Source: Granulicella mallensis
Lineage (GTDB): Bacteria > Acidobacteriota > Terriglobia > Terriglobales > Acidobacteriaceae
Length of the DNA stretch: 64,000 nt
Direction of reading: 5' to 3'
Assembly (NCBI RefSeq): GCF_014203225.1
Contig: NZ_JACHIO010000001.1
Span: 434,001 to 498,000 of the forward strand
This document shows positions 1 to 7,912 of the stretch, piece by piece (the stretch's first letter is position 1; each line of letters begins with the position of its first letter). The notes under the pieces are model-generated. The model ran no database searches. It saw only the letters and a list, made by a program, of their open reading frames with translations, and was not told the DNA's origin. The position numbers and the translations under genes were made by a program.

Positions 1-146
1 TGGCGATGCGTACGGAGACAGAGCTTATCCTCAAGAGCCGTCGAGTCGCTCCCACAGTCCTGCTCAAGCATGGCTTCGAGTTCAGCTTCCCCACCTGGCC
101 GGAGGCCGCGGCCAACCTCACCGCTCGCCTCAAGAGGGCTGTCTAA
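1..146 (+). CDS. C-terminal end of a TIGR01777-type NAD-dependent epimerase (DUF1731), 5' truncated
   Basis: The frame ending at TAA 144-146 encodes about 47 residues that read LLKSRRVAPTVLLKHGF followed by a phenylalanine- and proline-containing stretch. This is the usual ending of the DUF1731 domain closing TIGR01777-family short-chain dehydrogenase/epimerases (YfcH-like; biochemical role poorly defined). The start and Rossmann domain lie outside the window. The call rests on this tail alone. A palindromic repeat begins about 27 bases downstream. Confidence 0.65.
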   Translation, partial: AMRTETELILKSRRVAPTVLLKHGFEFSFPTWPEAAANLTARLKRAV

Positions 147-172
147 TCACCTATCCCGAAGTGTTTTTGCCG

Positions 173-366
173 TTGCTTTTGCTTTTCTGGTTGTAATTCC
201 GAGCGCAGCGAGCGAACCTGCTGTCTCCCGCTCTTCGTTCGGATCACCCAGAAAATCGTGCTTAGATCCCAAGAGACATGGTTTGTGGTGGCACTCGCAA
301 AAAACGGGAGACAGCAGGTTCACTCGCTACGCTCGGAATGACAACTAGAAAAGCAAAGGCAAAAGC
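173..366. repeat. Palindromic intergenic repeat, family A copy 1
   Basis: Two long imperfect inverted arms (about 173-240 and 300-366) share ATTCCGAGCGCAGCGAGCGA-like cores and the words CTGCTGTCTCCCG / CGGGAGACAGCAG. A central loop of about 60 bases is not shared with other copies. It fills the gap between the epimerase and the convergent GNAT gene. Similar elements lie at 2115-2357, 15279-15491 and 19941-20183. Confidence 0.85.
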
Positions 367-372
367 GATGAC

Positions 373-915
373 CTACCGCTCCCGCCGATACCGCACCGTC
401 CCCGGCTCATCGCCTTCGCCCACATAGACCATGCCGCAACGCTCCATCACCTTGATCGACTCCACCTTGCCGCAATAAGCCTGCGCGGTCACAGCCCGTA
501 TGCCGTCCTGCTGTAACAACCATTCCACCAGCGCCGACGCAGCCTCGCTGCCAAACCCCCTGCGCTGAAATGAAGGCAGCGTCGAATAGCCGATCTCGAC
601 CACCCCATCGGCCTTCGGAAATCCACCCACACACCCGATCAGTCTCCGCCTGCCGTTCTCCATCGGCAGAAGCGTATAGCGTCGCCACCCCAAAGACGAG
701 GGCGATGCCGCTGAGTGCGAAAAGATCGTCGCCAGCACGTAGGTCTCCCACTCGACCGGCGGCCACTCCGGAGTCACCTCCGCATGGATCAGCCCTTCCA
801 GGCTGCTGTCTCGCGCAGCATCCGCCTCGAGCATGGCGGGGGTCATAGCAACCAGCCGCAGCCGCGCCGTCTTCAACTCCGGGACCCCTAGCAGGCTCCG
901 CAGGAGACCGATCAT
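373..915 (-). CDS. GNAT family N-acetyltransferase (RimJ/RimL type)
   Basis: A 180-residue protein with the GNAT fold. The opening LKTARLRLVAMTPAMLEADA is typical of the RimJ/RimL-like branch. The acetyl-CoA-binding region is seen as IGYSTLPSFQRRGFGSEAAS (around residues 107-126), followed by VTAQAYCGKVESIKVMERCG, the usual pairing in this family. It should transfer acetyl from acetyl-CoA to an amine or protein N-terminus; the substrate is unknown. Its start overlaps the stop of era by 4 bp, so it is the last gene of the phoH-ybeY-corC-era-GNAT run. Confidence 0.85.
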   Translation of the reverse strand: MIGLLRSLLGVPELKTARLRLVAMTPAMLEADAARDSSLEGLIHAEVTPEWPPVEWETYVLATIFSHSAASPSSLGWRRYTLLPMENGRRRLIGCVGGFPKADGVVEIGYSTLPSFQRRGFGSEAASALVEWLLQQDGIRAVTAQAYCGKVESIKVMERCGMVYVGEGDEPGTVRYRRER

Positions 916-2066
916 CCCTCGTCCTCTGTATCCGAAGGTCCAAACTCCGAGCCATCGAACTCCGAGGTCCCATTGCGGCTATCCGCCAGCTTGTTATTGC
1001 GATGCTGCTTCTCCGCGATCTGCTCCAACTGCCGCCGCCAGTCCAGATCTTCGATGAAGCCGCGCGAGGCGCGCCACTCCTCCTGCACCTTCACAAACAG
1101 CTCCAGAAAGACCCGAGTCCCCAGCATCGATTCGATATCTTTGCGTGCGGTAGAACCGATCTTCTTCAGCATCGAGCCCTGGTTGCCGATGATGATCGCC
1201 TTCTGGCCGTTGCGCTCCACGAAGATGGCCGCGGCAATCTTCGTCACCGGCAGCTTGCCGTCCTTGGTCTTCTTCAGCGATGCCGGCTCCTCGAAGCGCT
1301 CGATCACCACCGCTGCCGCATAGGGAACCTCTTCGCCCGTCAGCAGCAGGATCTTCTCGCGAATCAACTCGGCCACCAGGAAGCGCTCCGGCTGGTCCGT
1401 AAGCTGGTCCTTCGGGAAGTAGCGCTGCCCCTCCGGCAGCAGCCTCGCCGATTTATCCAGCAACAGCTCCAACCCATCGTTCTTCTTCGCCGAAATCGGG
1501 ATCACGTCCGCGAACTCATGCAGCGAGGTCCAGTGCGCGATCAAGGGCAGCAGCGCGCTCTTGGGCAAGGCATCGATCTTGTTCAGCACCAGGATCACCG
1601 GGCAGTCGAGCTTCTTCACCAGTTGCAGAGCAAAGTCGTCTTCGGCCTTGGACAGCGCGCGGCGATGCTGGCCCAGGGTACGGATTTTGCGGGCTTCGGC
1701 AAACTCTTCGCTCGTCAGCAGCTTTTTGGGTTCGGGCAGACGGTGCGTCACATCGACGATGAACCACACGACATCGCGCGACTCCAGCGCGTCGTGGACC
1801 TCCTGCATCATGCGCTTGTCGAGCTGCGTCTCGGGCTTGTGAACTCCGGGAGTATCGACCAGCACGATCTGCGACGCGGGGCGTCCGCCATCGGTCTTGG
1901 TCTTCTTGCGTACCGGCAGCTCCAGCACGCCCTGGATGCGCGTGCGTGTGGTCTGCGGCTTGTGGGTGACGATCGCGAGCTTTTGCCCGAGCAGAGCGTT
2001 CAACAGCGTCGACTTGCCCGCATTGGGGCGCCCGACGATCGAGATGAATCCGGAGCGAAGTGCCAT
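912..2066 (-). CDS. era: GTPase Era
   Basis: Era binds 16S rRNA and acts in 30S subunit maturation. Visible motifs are the P-loop GRPNAGKS (12-19), a switch I Thr, the G3 motif DTPG, the G4 motif NKID, and a C-terminal KH domain with IIIGNQGSMLKKIGS. At 384 residues it exceeds the usual ~300. The extra length comes from a lysine-rich insert before the G3 strand (around 53-65), a second insert of about 25 residues before the G4 strand (EARKIRTLGQHRRALSKAED), and an acidic/Ser-rich tail after the KH domain. Its position downstream of ybeY and corC is the classical ribosome-biogenesis neighbourhood. The start is ATG at 2066. Family assignment is secure; the role of the inserts is unknown. Confidence 0.95.
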   Translation of the reverse strand: MALRSGFISIVGRPNAGKSTLLNALLGQKLAIVTHKPQTTRTRIQGVLELPVRKKTKTDGGRPASQIVLVDTPGVHKPETQLDKRMMQEVHDALESRDVVWFIVDVTHRLPEPKKLLTSEEFAEARKIRTLGQHRRALSKAEDDFALQLVKKLDCPVILVLNKIDALPKSALLPLIAHWTSLHEFADVIPISAKKNDGLELLLDKSARLLPEGQRYFPKDQLTDQPERFLVAELIREKILLLTGEEVPYAAAVVIERFEEPASLKKTKDGKLPVTKIAAAIFVERNGQKAIIIGNQGSMLKKIGSTARKDIESMLGTRVFLELFVKVQEEWRASRGFIEDLDWRRQLEQIAEKQHRNNKLADSRNGTSEFDGSEFGPSDTEDEG

Positions 2067-2114
2067 ATCTTTATGATGACACCGATAGTGTGCAATGTCC
2101 GATGGACTCTGCGG

Positions 2115-2357
2115 TCTTTGCCGTTGCTTTTGCCTCTGTCTTTGTTTTTCTGGTTGTCATTCCGACCCCGAGCGCAGTCGAAGGGGAGCGAACCTGCTGT
2201 CTCCCGCTCTTCGTTCGTGACGGCTAGAAAACACGCGACCCGAACGAGAAGATACGATTTGCGCACAAACGATAACGCTTGTGGCAACACGAGCAAAAAG
2301 CGGGAGGAAGCAGGTTCGCTCGCTACACTCGGAATGACAAGCTAGAAAAGCAATGAC
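2115..2357. repeat. Palindromic intergenic repeat, family A copy 2
   Basis: Inverted arms (about 2115-2220 and 2290-2357) carry the same CCTGCTGTCTCCCGCTCTTCG word as copy 1. The left arm has an extra CCCCGAGCGCAGTCGAAGGG variant. With the loop it fills almost all of the ~300 bp between the corC stop and the era start, and no gene is seen there. Any era promoter must lie in the short stretch 2067-2114 or within the repeat. Confidence 0.8.
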
Positions 2358-2366
2358 GAAAAGCTA

Positions 2367-3716
2367 CTACTCCGGCTCACTAGCCGTCTGCGACCCCGCC
2401 AGACAAACCCTCACCCGCTCCACCAGCCGATCCGTCGAGGCAATCACCTCCAGCCGCAACGGCCCATCCTCGACCACCTCGCCCGGCAGCGGAATATGTC
2501 CGGCAATCTCGCTCACCAGCCCACCCACTGTCGTCGCCTCATAGTCCGTCAACAACTGCGGCAGCACGTCCTCCGCCGCTGGCTCGTCCTCCGTAGCTCC
2601 ATCCTCCGAGCTAGCCCGCGACTGCAGGCTCTCCCCGAAGAGCTCCCGCAACCGGCTCACCTCGAAGCTGCCGGAGACCAGAAATGCACCATCCGACTCC
2701 TCTACCGGCTCGTCCACCGCTGGGGCATCGTGCTCATCCTCGATATTGCCGACGATGGCCTCCAGCAGATCTTCGATCGTCACCAGCCCGGCAACGCCGC
2801 CGTACTCGTCGATCACGATGCCCATATGCTGCTTCTGCCCCTGCATCTCGCGGAGCAGTTCGTTCACCTTCTTGCTCTCCGGCACAAACTCCGCCGGACG
2901 CTGCAATTCAGCCACCTTGCGCTCTTCCGCCTCGCTGTCCTTCACGCCGAGCAGATCGCGCGCAAAGGCAATGCCTGTGATCTCGTCGATCGAACCGGCA
3001 TAGACAGGCACTCGCGAAAACCCGTGCTCGTTGACCTGGGCCGTGAACTCTTCGAGAGACATCGTTCCCGGCACGGCAAACATCTCCGGCCGTGGCGTCA
3101 TCACCTCGCGCACCACCTTGTCGCCAAACTCCACGACGCTGCGCACCAGCTCCCGGTCCTCTTCATCCAGCACACCCTCTTCTTCACCGGCCTCGAGCAG
3201 GGCATCCATCGCCTCGCTGGCATGCTCCTCCACCTCGACCTCCGGCTCGGCCAGGCCTGCGATTGAGAGCAGCAGGCCGATCATCAGCGTCACCGGCAAT
3301 ACGAGATAGAAGAGCGCCTGCACAATCGGGGTAATGGGCGCTACCCACTCTCCTCGCGTGCGGGTAAAGAAGAGCTGCGGCAGAAGGCGGTCGAAGAAGA
3401 GCAGCACCAGGACCAGCTCAAAGACCGCGCGAGAGATCTCCACCAGGCTATGTCCACCGGCACTTCCATGCAGGCGCATCGCCAGCAGAAAGGCCAGGGC
3501 ACCCAGCGCAATCTGGCGCAGCACAGAGGCCGACATCGCCGCCGACTCCCGCCCCAGCAGCAGCTTTGGCTCTACGTTGTTTTCCCAGGCGTCGATGTTC
3601 TCGGCATACTCACGCGAGAGAAACTTGCCCATCTCAAAATAAATGCGGTCGATATAAGCCGAGAGCGCCAGCAGGCAGAGCAACCCGAAGATCGAAGCAC
3701 CGAAGATCCAGTTCAT
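2367..3716 (-). CDS. CorC/HlyC-family CBS-domain membrane protein (hemolysin-like)
   Basis: A 449-residue protein of the HlyC/CorC family, linked to Mg/Co efflux or membrane integrity. The N-terminal half has a membrane segment at 4-22 and further ones around 65-85, 95-115 and 135-160. Two CBS domains follow (around 205-325), recognised by VVREVMTPRPEMFAVP and by MGIVIDEYGGVAGLVTIEDL. A CorC_HlyC C-terminal domain ends the protein with an acidic insert around 340-375. The start overlaps the ybeY stop by 4 bp, implying translational coupling. The true substrate is not known. Confidence 0.9.
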   Translation of the reverse strand: MNWIFGASIFGLLCLLALSAYIDRIYFEMGKFLSREYAENIDAWENNVEPKLLLGRESAAMSASVLRQIALGALAFLLAMRLHGSAGGHSLVEISRAVFELVLVLLFFDRLLPQLFFTRTRGEWVAPITPIVQALFYLVLPVTLMIGLLLSIAGLAEPEVEVEEHASEAMDALLEAGEEEGVLDEEDRELVRSVVEFGDKVVREVMTPRPEMFAVPGTMSLEEFTAQVNEHGFSRVPVYAGSIDEITGIAFARDLLGVKDSEAEERKVAELQRPAEFVPESKKVNELLREMQGQKQHMGIVIDEYGGVAGLVTIEDLLEAIVGNIEDEHDAPAVDEPVEESDGAFLVSGSFEVSRLRELFGESLQSRASSEDGATEDEPAAEDVLPQLLTDYEATTVGGLVSEIAGHIPLPGEVVEDGPLRLEVIASTDRLVERVRVCLAGSQTASEPE

Positions 3717-4294
3717 GCGGACACCTTCTTCGCAGACGCCTTCTTACCTTTGCTTTTCTTCTTGTCACTCGCCCTGAGCGTAGTCGAATGGGAGGGAATC
3801 TGCTTTGGCTTCCGCTCAGGCACGACCACAGCCTCTACCCGCGCAATCAACCCATTCCGCAGCCGCAACTGCGTCCGCAGCTCCGTCTCACGCGCTGCCA
3901 TCTCACCCTCATCGACCTCATGGTCCATGCCATACAGATGCAGCAACCCATGCAGAAGCAGCACCCGCACCTCGTCGCGTAGCGTGTGCCCCTGCTCCTG
4001 GGCCTGCTTCAACGCGGTATCCAACGAGATCGCCAGATCCCCGGCAAGCTCCCCTTCCAGCTCCGGAGGAGCAGGAAAGCTCAACACATCGGTCGCCTTG
4101 TCCTTGCCGCGAAACTCACGATTGAGGCGGCGCAGCGTACGGTCGTCCGCCAGCAGGATCTCGACTTCGCCACGCAGACCGACCGCAGCCTGGGCTGTCC
4201 GTACAAATCGTCCCAGACCGGCCCGGGAAAGCCCCAGCTCACCCCAGGGGTCCGCGCTGGCTTCCAGTCTTCGTGGAGGTTCTAGTGTGATCAT
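3713..4294 (-). CDS. ybeY: Endoribonuclease YbeY (16S rRNA maturation)
   Basis: YbeY is a zinc-dependent endoribonuclease for 16S rRNA 3' maturation and 70S quality control. The zinc motif HGLLHLYGMDH gives H115, H119 and H125, and RGKDKATDVLSFP (62-74) is the conserved substrate-groove segment. The protein is 193 residues against the usual 150-170. The extra ~25 C-terminal residues are Lys/Ser-rich and are encoded by a fragment of the intergenic repeat family (3750-3806), so a repeat appears to have extended the gene. It lies between phoH and corC, with a 4-bp overlap to corC. Confidence 0.95.
   Translation of the reverse strand: MITLEPPRRLEASADPWGELGLSRAGLGRFVRTAQAAVGLRGEVEILLADDRTLRRLNREFRGKDKATDVLSFPAPPELEGELAGDLAISLDTALKQAQEQGHTLRDEVRVLLLHGLLHLYGMDHEVDEGEMAARETELRTQLRLRNGLIARVEAVVVPERKPKQIPSHSTTLRASDKKKSKGKKASAKKVSA
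3750..3806. repeat. Family A repeat arm inside the ybeY 3' end
   Basis: The + strand reads TTTGCTTTTCTTCTTGTCAC, then CCTGAGCGTAGTCGAATGGG and GAATCTGC. This matches in order the arm seen at 2150-2205 and 15290-15345. It lies in frame within ybeY and encodes the SHSTTLRA and Lys-rich tail. No matching opposite arm was found nearby. Confidence 0.7.
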
Positions 4295-4319
4295 GCGTGG
4301 TCTGATGCTATCGCAAGCA

Positions 4320-4387
4320 AGGGATTAGGGCACAGGGATCAGGGATTAGAAAGCCTACTAATCCCTAATCCCTGTGCCCTAATCCCT
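4320..4387. terminator. Long hairpin built from an iterated GGGATTA-type word
   Basis: A perfect 20-bp inverted repeat (4320-4339 with 4368-4387) continues into AGGGATTAG/CTAATCCCT (4341-4349 with 4358-4366). It therefore forms a near-continuous stem of about 29 bp with a short loop. The word AGGGATTAGGG recurs within the arm. It lies between phoH and ybeY on the transcribed strand, so it may attenuate or process the transcript. No U-tract follows. Confidence 0.6.
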
Positions 4388-4400
4388 GCTAAATCCCCTG

Positions 4401-5432
4401 CTACTGCGGCTTCAACGCCACCTTCCGCGTCTCTTCCACCGGCAACGCCAACGGCGTACCGTCGATCGCCAGCGGCAACTGCTCGGCCCGTCCATAGCTG
4501 TCATACGCCCGGACGATCCGCTGCACCAACTGGTGACGCACGACATCGACATCCTCGAAGTGGCAGAACTTGATGCCCTCCACCCCATCGAGCACATGCA
4601 ATGCCTCGAACAGACCGCTCTTCTTCGGGTTCGGCAGATCGATCTGGGTAAGATCGCCGGTGATGACCGCCTTCGACGAATTGCCCAGGCGGGTCAGGAA
4701 CATCTTCATCTGTTCGTTGGTCGTGTTCTGCGCCTCGTCCATGATGATGAAGGCTTCGTTCAGCGTCCGTCCGCGCATGAACGCCAGCGGAGCCACCTCG
4801 ATCACATTGGTCTCGAGCATCTTGTCGACCTTCGCCGGGTCGAGTAGATCGTAGAGCGCGTCATAGAGCGGCCGCAGGTACGGATCGACCTTCTCCTGAA
4901 GCGAACCGGGCAGAAAGCCCAGCCGCTCGCCGGCTTCGACCGCCGGACGCACCAGCACGATACGCGAGACCTTCTTCGCCAGCAGCGCGCTAACCGCCAT
5001 GGCTACAGCAAGATAGGTCTTTCCAGTACCCGCCGGGCCCAGGCCGAAGACCATGTCGTTGCTCTCGATGGCTTCGACATATTTGCGCTGGTTCGGCGAT
5101 CGCGGCTGCACCATGCGTTTGACGCCCGCAGAGCGCTGCTTGCCGCTTTCCACCAGTCCGCGCAGGTTCACGGTGGGGTCAGAGACCACCATCTTCAATA
5201 ATGCGTTCAGCTCCCCGTTATGGGGATGTACTCCTAGTTTTCGCAAGTGCTCAAAATCGGTGAAGATGCCTTCGACGCGCGCGACGGCCGCGGCATCTCC
5301 CAGCACCTGAATCGAATCCGATCGTAAATCGATCTGGACGTTCAGCCCATCTTCCATCAGACGAAGGTTCTCGTCGCGCGTGCCATACAGCGGCTCGATT
5401 CCGGGAGTGAGATGCAGCGATTTTTTTACCAA
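4401..5432 (-). CDS. ybeZ: PhoH-like ATPase (YbeZ)
   Basis: A 343-residue PhoH-family P-loop ATPase, the common partner of YbeY. An N-terminal KH-like segment precedes Walker A GPAGTGKT (132-139) and Walker [10 protein letters not shown]. The downstream sensor region [21 protein letters not shown] is typical. The start given is TTG at 5432 with a GGAGG 12 bases upstream, a long spacing, so the start is less sure than the family. It is the first of the phoH-ybeY-corC-era genes. Confidence 0.92.
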   Translation of the reverse strand: MVKKSLHLTPGIEPLYGTRDENLRLMEDGLNVQIDLRSDSIQVLGDAAAVARVEGIFTDFEHLRKLGVHPHNGELNALLKMVVSDPTVNLRGLVESGKQRSAGVKRMVQPRSPNQRKYVEAIESNDMVFGLGPAGTGKTYLAVAMAVSALLAKKVSRIVLVRPAVEAGERLGFLPGSLQEKVDPYLRPLYDALYDLLDPAKVDKMLETNVIEVAPLAFMRGRTLNEAFIIMDEAQNTTNEQMKMFLTRLGNSSKAVITGDLTQIDLPNPKKSGLFEALHVLDGVEGIKFCHFEDVDVVRHQLVQRIVRAYDSYGRAEQLPLAIDGTPLALPVEETRKVALKPQ

Positions 5433-5671
5433 GCGAGGATCTGACCTCCGTCAGGAAGTACCTTGAGATAGGTTATGAGGGGGATGTTACGGACCGGTTG
5501 TCGAACAGCCAGTTTGGCCGAACTCTCGTGGGGATGTTCCGCCGCGAGCTGTGCTTCTACCGGATTGGCTAGGGTTGCCAATAGAGTAACGATGTTGGCG
5601 AAAGCGTAACCCCGCTGCCTTACCCGAGTCAAGGTAGACTGTGCAAAAGCGAACCTGGCTGGCTTCCTCAA
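5426..5671 (-). CDS. Small hypothetical protein with a possible signal peptide
   Basis: An open frame of 81 residues overlaps the phoH start by 7 bp. A basic N-terminus is followed by a hydrophobic stretch (NIVTLLATLANPVEA), which could be a signal peptide with cleavage after VEA. The rest has no recognisable domain. It is not shadowed by another gene and lies between phoH and the divergent rpsT promoter. It could equally be leader DNA; no family is recognised. Confidence 0.3.
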   Translation of the reverse strand: MRKPARFAFAQSTLTRVRQRGYAFANIVTLLATLANPVEAQLAAEHPHESSAKLAVRQPVRNIPLITYLKVLPDGGQILAW

Positions 5672-5746
5672 TCTACCCGGGAAAGATCGCAGACCGGCTT
5701 CCTTCGCGGTCTTTGCAGTAATCTGCTTCGGGTACTCGAAGTATCA

Positions 5747-5775
5747 TTGACCTAGCCCGGAAAAACCCATAAAAT
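5747..5775 (+). promoter_or_regulatory. Sigma-70-type promoter of rpsT
   Basis: A -35 box TTGACC (5747-5752), a 17-base spacer and a -10 box TAAAAT (5770-5775) predict transcription from about 5782. This leaves an untranslated leader of about 93 bases before the rpsT ATG, room for S20 autoregulation as known in other bacteria (inference). Confidence 0.7.
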
Positions 5776-5874
5776 CAGAAGTTGCAGAGGGACGCGGCAG
5801 GACTGTGTGCCCACCAGCCTCCGGCCTGCATCCCATTTCCCGCACAGCTCGGGTCACAGAAAAGAGTTTTTAGT

Positions 5875-6150
5875 ATGGCAAATCATGTCTCATCTCTGAA
5901 GCGCGCTCGTCAGACCCTCACCAAGACGGCCATCAACCGCGCCAACAAGTCCAAGCTCCGCGGCACCCTTCGCGCCATGCGCGAAGCGATCGCTGGCGGC
6001 GACCACAAGTCGGCCACCGAAGCTTACCGCTCGACCGCGTCGATCCTCGACAAGAGCGTCCAGAAGGGCATCCTGCACAAGAACACCGCCAGCCGCTACA
6101 AGGGCCGTCTCAACGCCCGCGTCAAGGCACTCGTCGTCAAGACTGCTTAA
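5875..6150 (+). CDS. rpsT: 30S ribosomal protein bS20
   Basis: A 91-residue basic protein beginning [18 protein letters not shown]. It has the bS20 helix pattern and the conserved [16 protein letters not shown] ending. It binds 16S rRNA in the 30S body. The frame is open upstream to 5782, but the family start and the promoter position favour ATG 5875. A single-gene unit, bounded by its own promoter and terminator. Confidence 0.97.
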   Translation: MANHVSSLKRARQTLTKTAINRANKSKLRGTLRAMREAIAGGDHKSATEAYRSTASILDKSVQKGILHKNTASRYKGRLNARVKALVVKTA

Positions 6151-6166
6151 TACCATTCAAATTTGA

Positions 6167-6197
6167 AGAACAGGCCAGCCTCGCGCTGGCCTGTTCT
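6167..6197 (+). terminator. Rho-independent terminator of rpsT
   Basis: A 13-bp perfect stem, AGAACAGGCCAGC with GCTGGCCTGTTCT, has a 5-base loop and is followed by GTTTGCT. It starts 17 bases after the rpsT stop. It may also serve the convergent 6243-7811 gene. Confidence 0.75.
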
Positions 6198-6242
6198 GTT
6201 TGCTCTGGCGTTGCGTGTCTTTCGTCCTTGCTGCTGCTTGTC

Positions 6243-7811
6243 CTACCGCGGTGACTTGTCCACAAACTCCGCCTTCTCCCCCGGATTAAGCAGCGTCGGC
6301 GGCTTTCGCGGAACAGCCCCCTCTTTCACCACCGGAGCCTCAGGCACCGCAGCCTCCTCCGTATTCACAGCCAGAGGCCCCGCCACAACCTCCTCCTCCG
6401 GCACGGCTTCTTTCGTCTCAGCCACCGCCAGCCCGCTAAGATCGACAGGCCCCTCCCTGGATGGTGGCACCGCCTTTTGCAGCTCTGCCAGATCGGCCCG
6501 GTCACCGGCACTCAACTCCGGCAGGCGATAGACCTCGATAGCCCCCTTCCGGACCACGACCGCTCTCATCCCGTCTGCTGAAAGATCGAAGTTCTCCGAA
6601 GTCCGAAGCACCGGAGAACAGTTCACCTTCAGCAGCAGATCGCCGGTCTGCGTCTGGTACACGCGAACCTCCTGGGACTGCACATTGTCCTGATCGGTCG
6701 TCAGGATGTCCGTCGCTACAGAGGCATTCGTGCGGCTTACCGCGAAACGCCCAGCGGCTGGAGCGAAGGCGAAGACCGGCTGCACCGTGAAGCTGTCCAG
6801 GGGCTCCTGCCACATCTCATGGGAGTTGAAATCAAACGCCATCAGTATGGTCCGGTCCACGCTTCCACGACAGCTCAGGGCCACTAACTGGGTGGGGCTC
6901 ACCAACCGGAGGCCGGGAGGGCAACTGCTGTCGATGGGTGCCAGCTTGATCGTCTTTCCGCCAAAGGGCTCAAACGCAACCGACCATCGAGTGCCCTGCC
7001 CCATATCGTTTGACCGGAGATAGCCGTCGGCACTCATCGGCAGGTTAATCGTTGAGGCCGAGCGCGCCGACCCCACAACGGAGCTCGCCAGAGGAGAACC
7101 ATCCGAGCCCCCACCGGCAATGCGGTAGAAGTCGAGAGCGACCATCGAAGACGACGAAGCATCGCCAAGCGAGACCGTAGTCGCACCAGAGTTCTTCGCA
7201 GCCTTTGTCTCAACCGTTACCAGCCGGTTATCCGGCGAAACCACCACCGCTTCAACCTGGCCGGAGCGATGCGGAAACGGCCTGCGCACAAAAGGCTGGC
7301 CGGACTTCAGGTTCACCATCGGCGTAAAGGTCCACAGTGCATTGCCCTCACGCAGCAGAAAGCGCCCTCCCCCCAGATTCCACAGGTAGCGGCCATGGTC
7401 ATGGAGATGCCACTCCGTCCGGGCAAGCACCTTGCCGGAGGGCAGCTCCACCAGAAGAGCGGCAACCATGCGATCGTCATGATCCGGCGGATCACCCGGC
7501 AGTCGCGGCACCAGGCAGCGCAAGCTGAAGGTCACCAGCAGATGCTCGCTGTCGGCAAAGTGCACCGTCAGCAGGGAGACTCCGGCATTCAGGAAGTTGG
7601 GAGAAGTCCCTGGAAAACCCAGATCTTCGAGGGAGAATCGAGCTTCGGGAGGGGCCTGATGGGAGGGTTCAAACGCCAGCGTCTGCAGCGGCGCCGCAAA
7701 CGCGGCAGCCAGCGGCAGAAGGTATAGAAACCTTCGCCAGGCTCCATCGCAACGCAGTCTCTTTGGCAGGGGAACCAGCATCGACGACTCCGCGTACATG
7801 TACTCTTGCAC
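6243..7811 (-). CDS. Secreted hypothetical protein, possibly beta-propeller-like
   Basis: A 522-residue protein with a basic N-terminus and a hydrophobic segment (FLYLLPLAAAFAAPLQTLA, around 28-46) that looks like a signal peptide. The body has repeated short strands with phrases such as SGKVLARTEWHL, DNRLVTVET and DLSADGMRAVVVRKG. These resemble WD40/YVTN-type blades, but no family signature is certain. The C-terminal ~80 residues are Pro/Ala/Glu-rich and probably disordered. It is convergent with rpsT and divergent from the M13 peptidase gene, leaving 101 bp for both promoters. Confidence 0.7.
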   Translation of the reverse strand: MQEYMYAESSMLVPLPKRLRCDGAWRRFLYLLPLAAAFAAPLQTLAFEPSHQAPPEARFSLEDLGFPGTSPNFLNAGVSLLTVHFADSEHLLVTFSLRCLVPRLPGDPPDHDDRMVAALLVELPSGKVLARTEWHLHDHGRYLWNLGGGRFLLREGNALWTFTPMVNLKSGQPFVRRPFPHRSGQVEAVVVSPDNRLVTVETKAAKNSGATTVSLGDASSSSMVALDFYRIAGGGSDGSPLASSVVGSARSASTINLPMSADGYLRSNDMGQGTRWSVAFEPFGGKTIKLAPIDSSCPPGLRLVSPTQLVALSCRGSVDRTILMAFDFNSHEMWQEPLDSFTVQPVFAFAPAAGRFAVSRTNASVATDILTTDQDNVQSQEVRVYQTQTGDLLLKVNCSPVLRTSENFDLSADGMRAVVVRKGAIEVYRLPELSAGDRADLAELQKAVPPSREGPVDLSGLAVAETKEAVPEEEVVAGPLAVNTEEAAVPEAPVVKEGAVPRKPPTLLNPGEKAEFVDKSPR

Positions 7812-7912
7812 AAACGGCTAGCGCGGTGTCCATTGTAAACCGAAGCCTGACGTCTGCTCACTCTCCAAAAGAACAGGAGAGGAGCGCAAAATTCCTTTAG
7901 GGAGTTCCACCC

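Noticed and set aside
1002-2345. Long plus-strand open frame (447 codons) antisense to era
   Set aside because: It is the shadow of era in high-GC DNA: rich in Arg, His, Gln and Leu with no domain, while era on the other strand has all GTPase and KH motifs.
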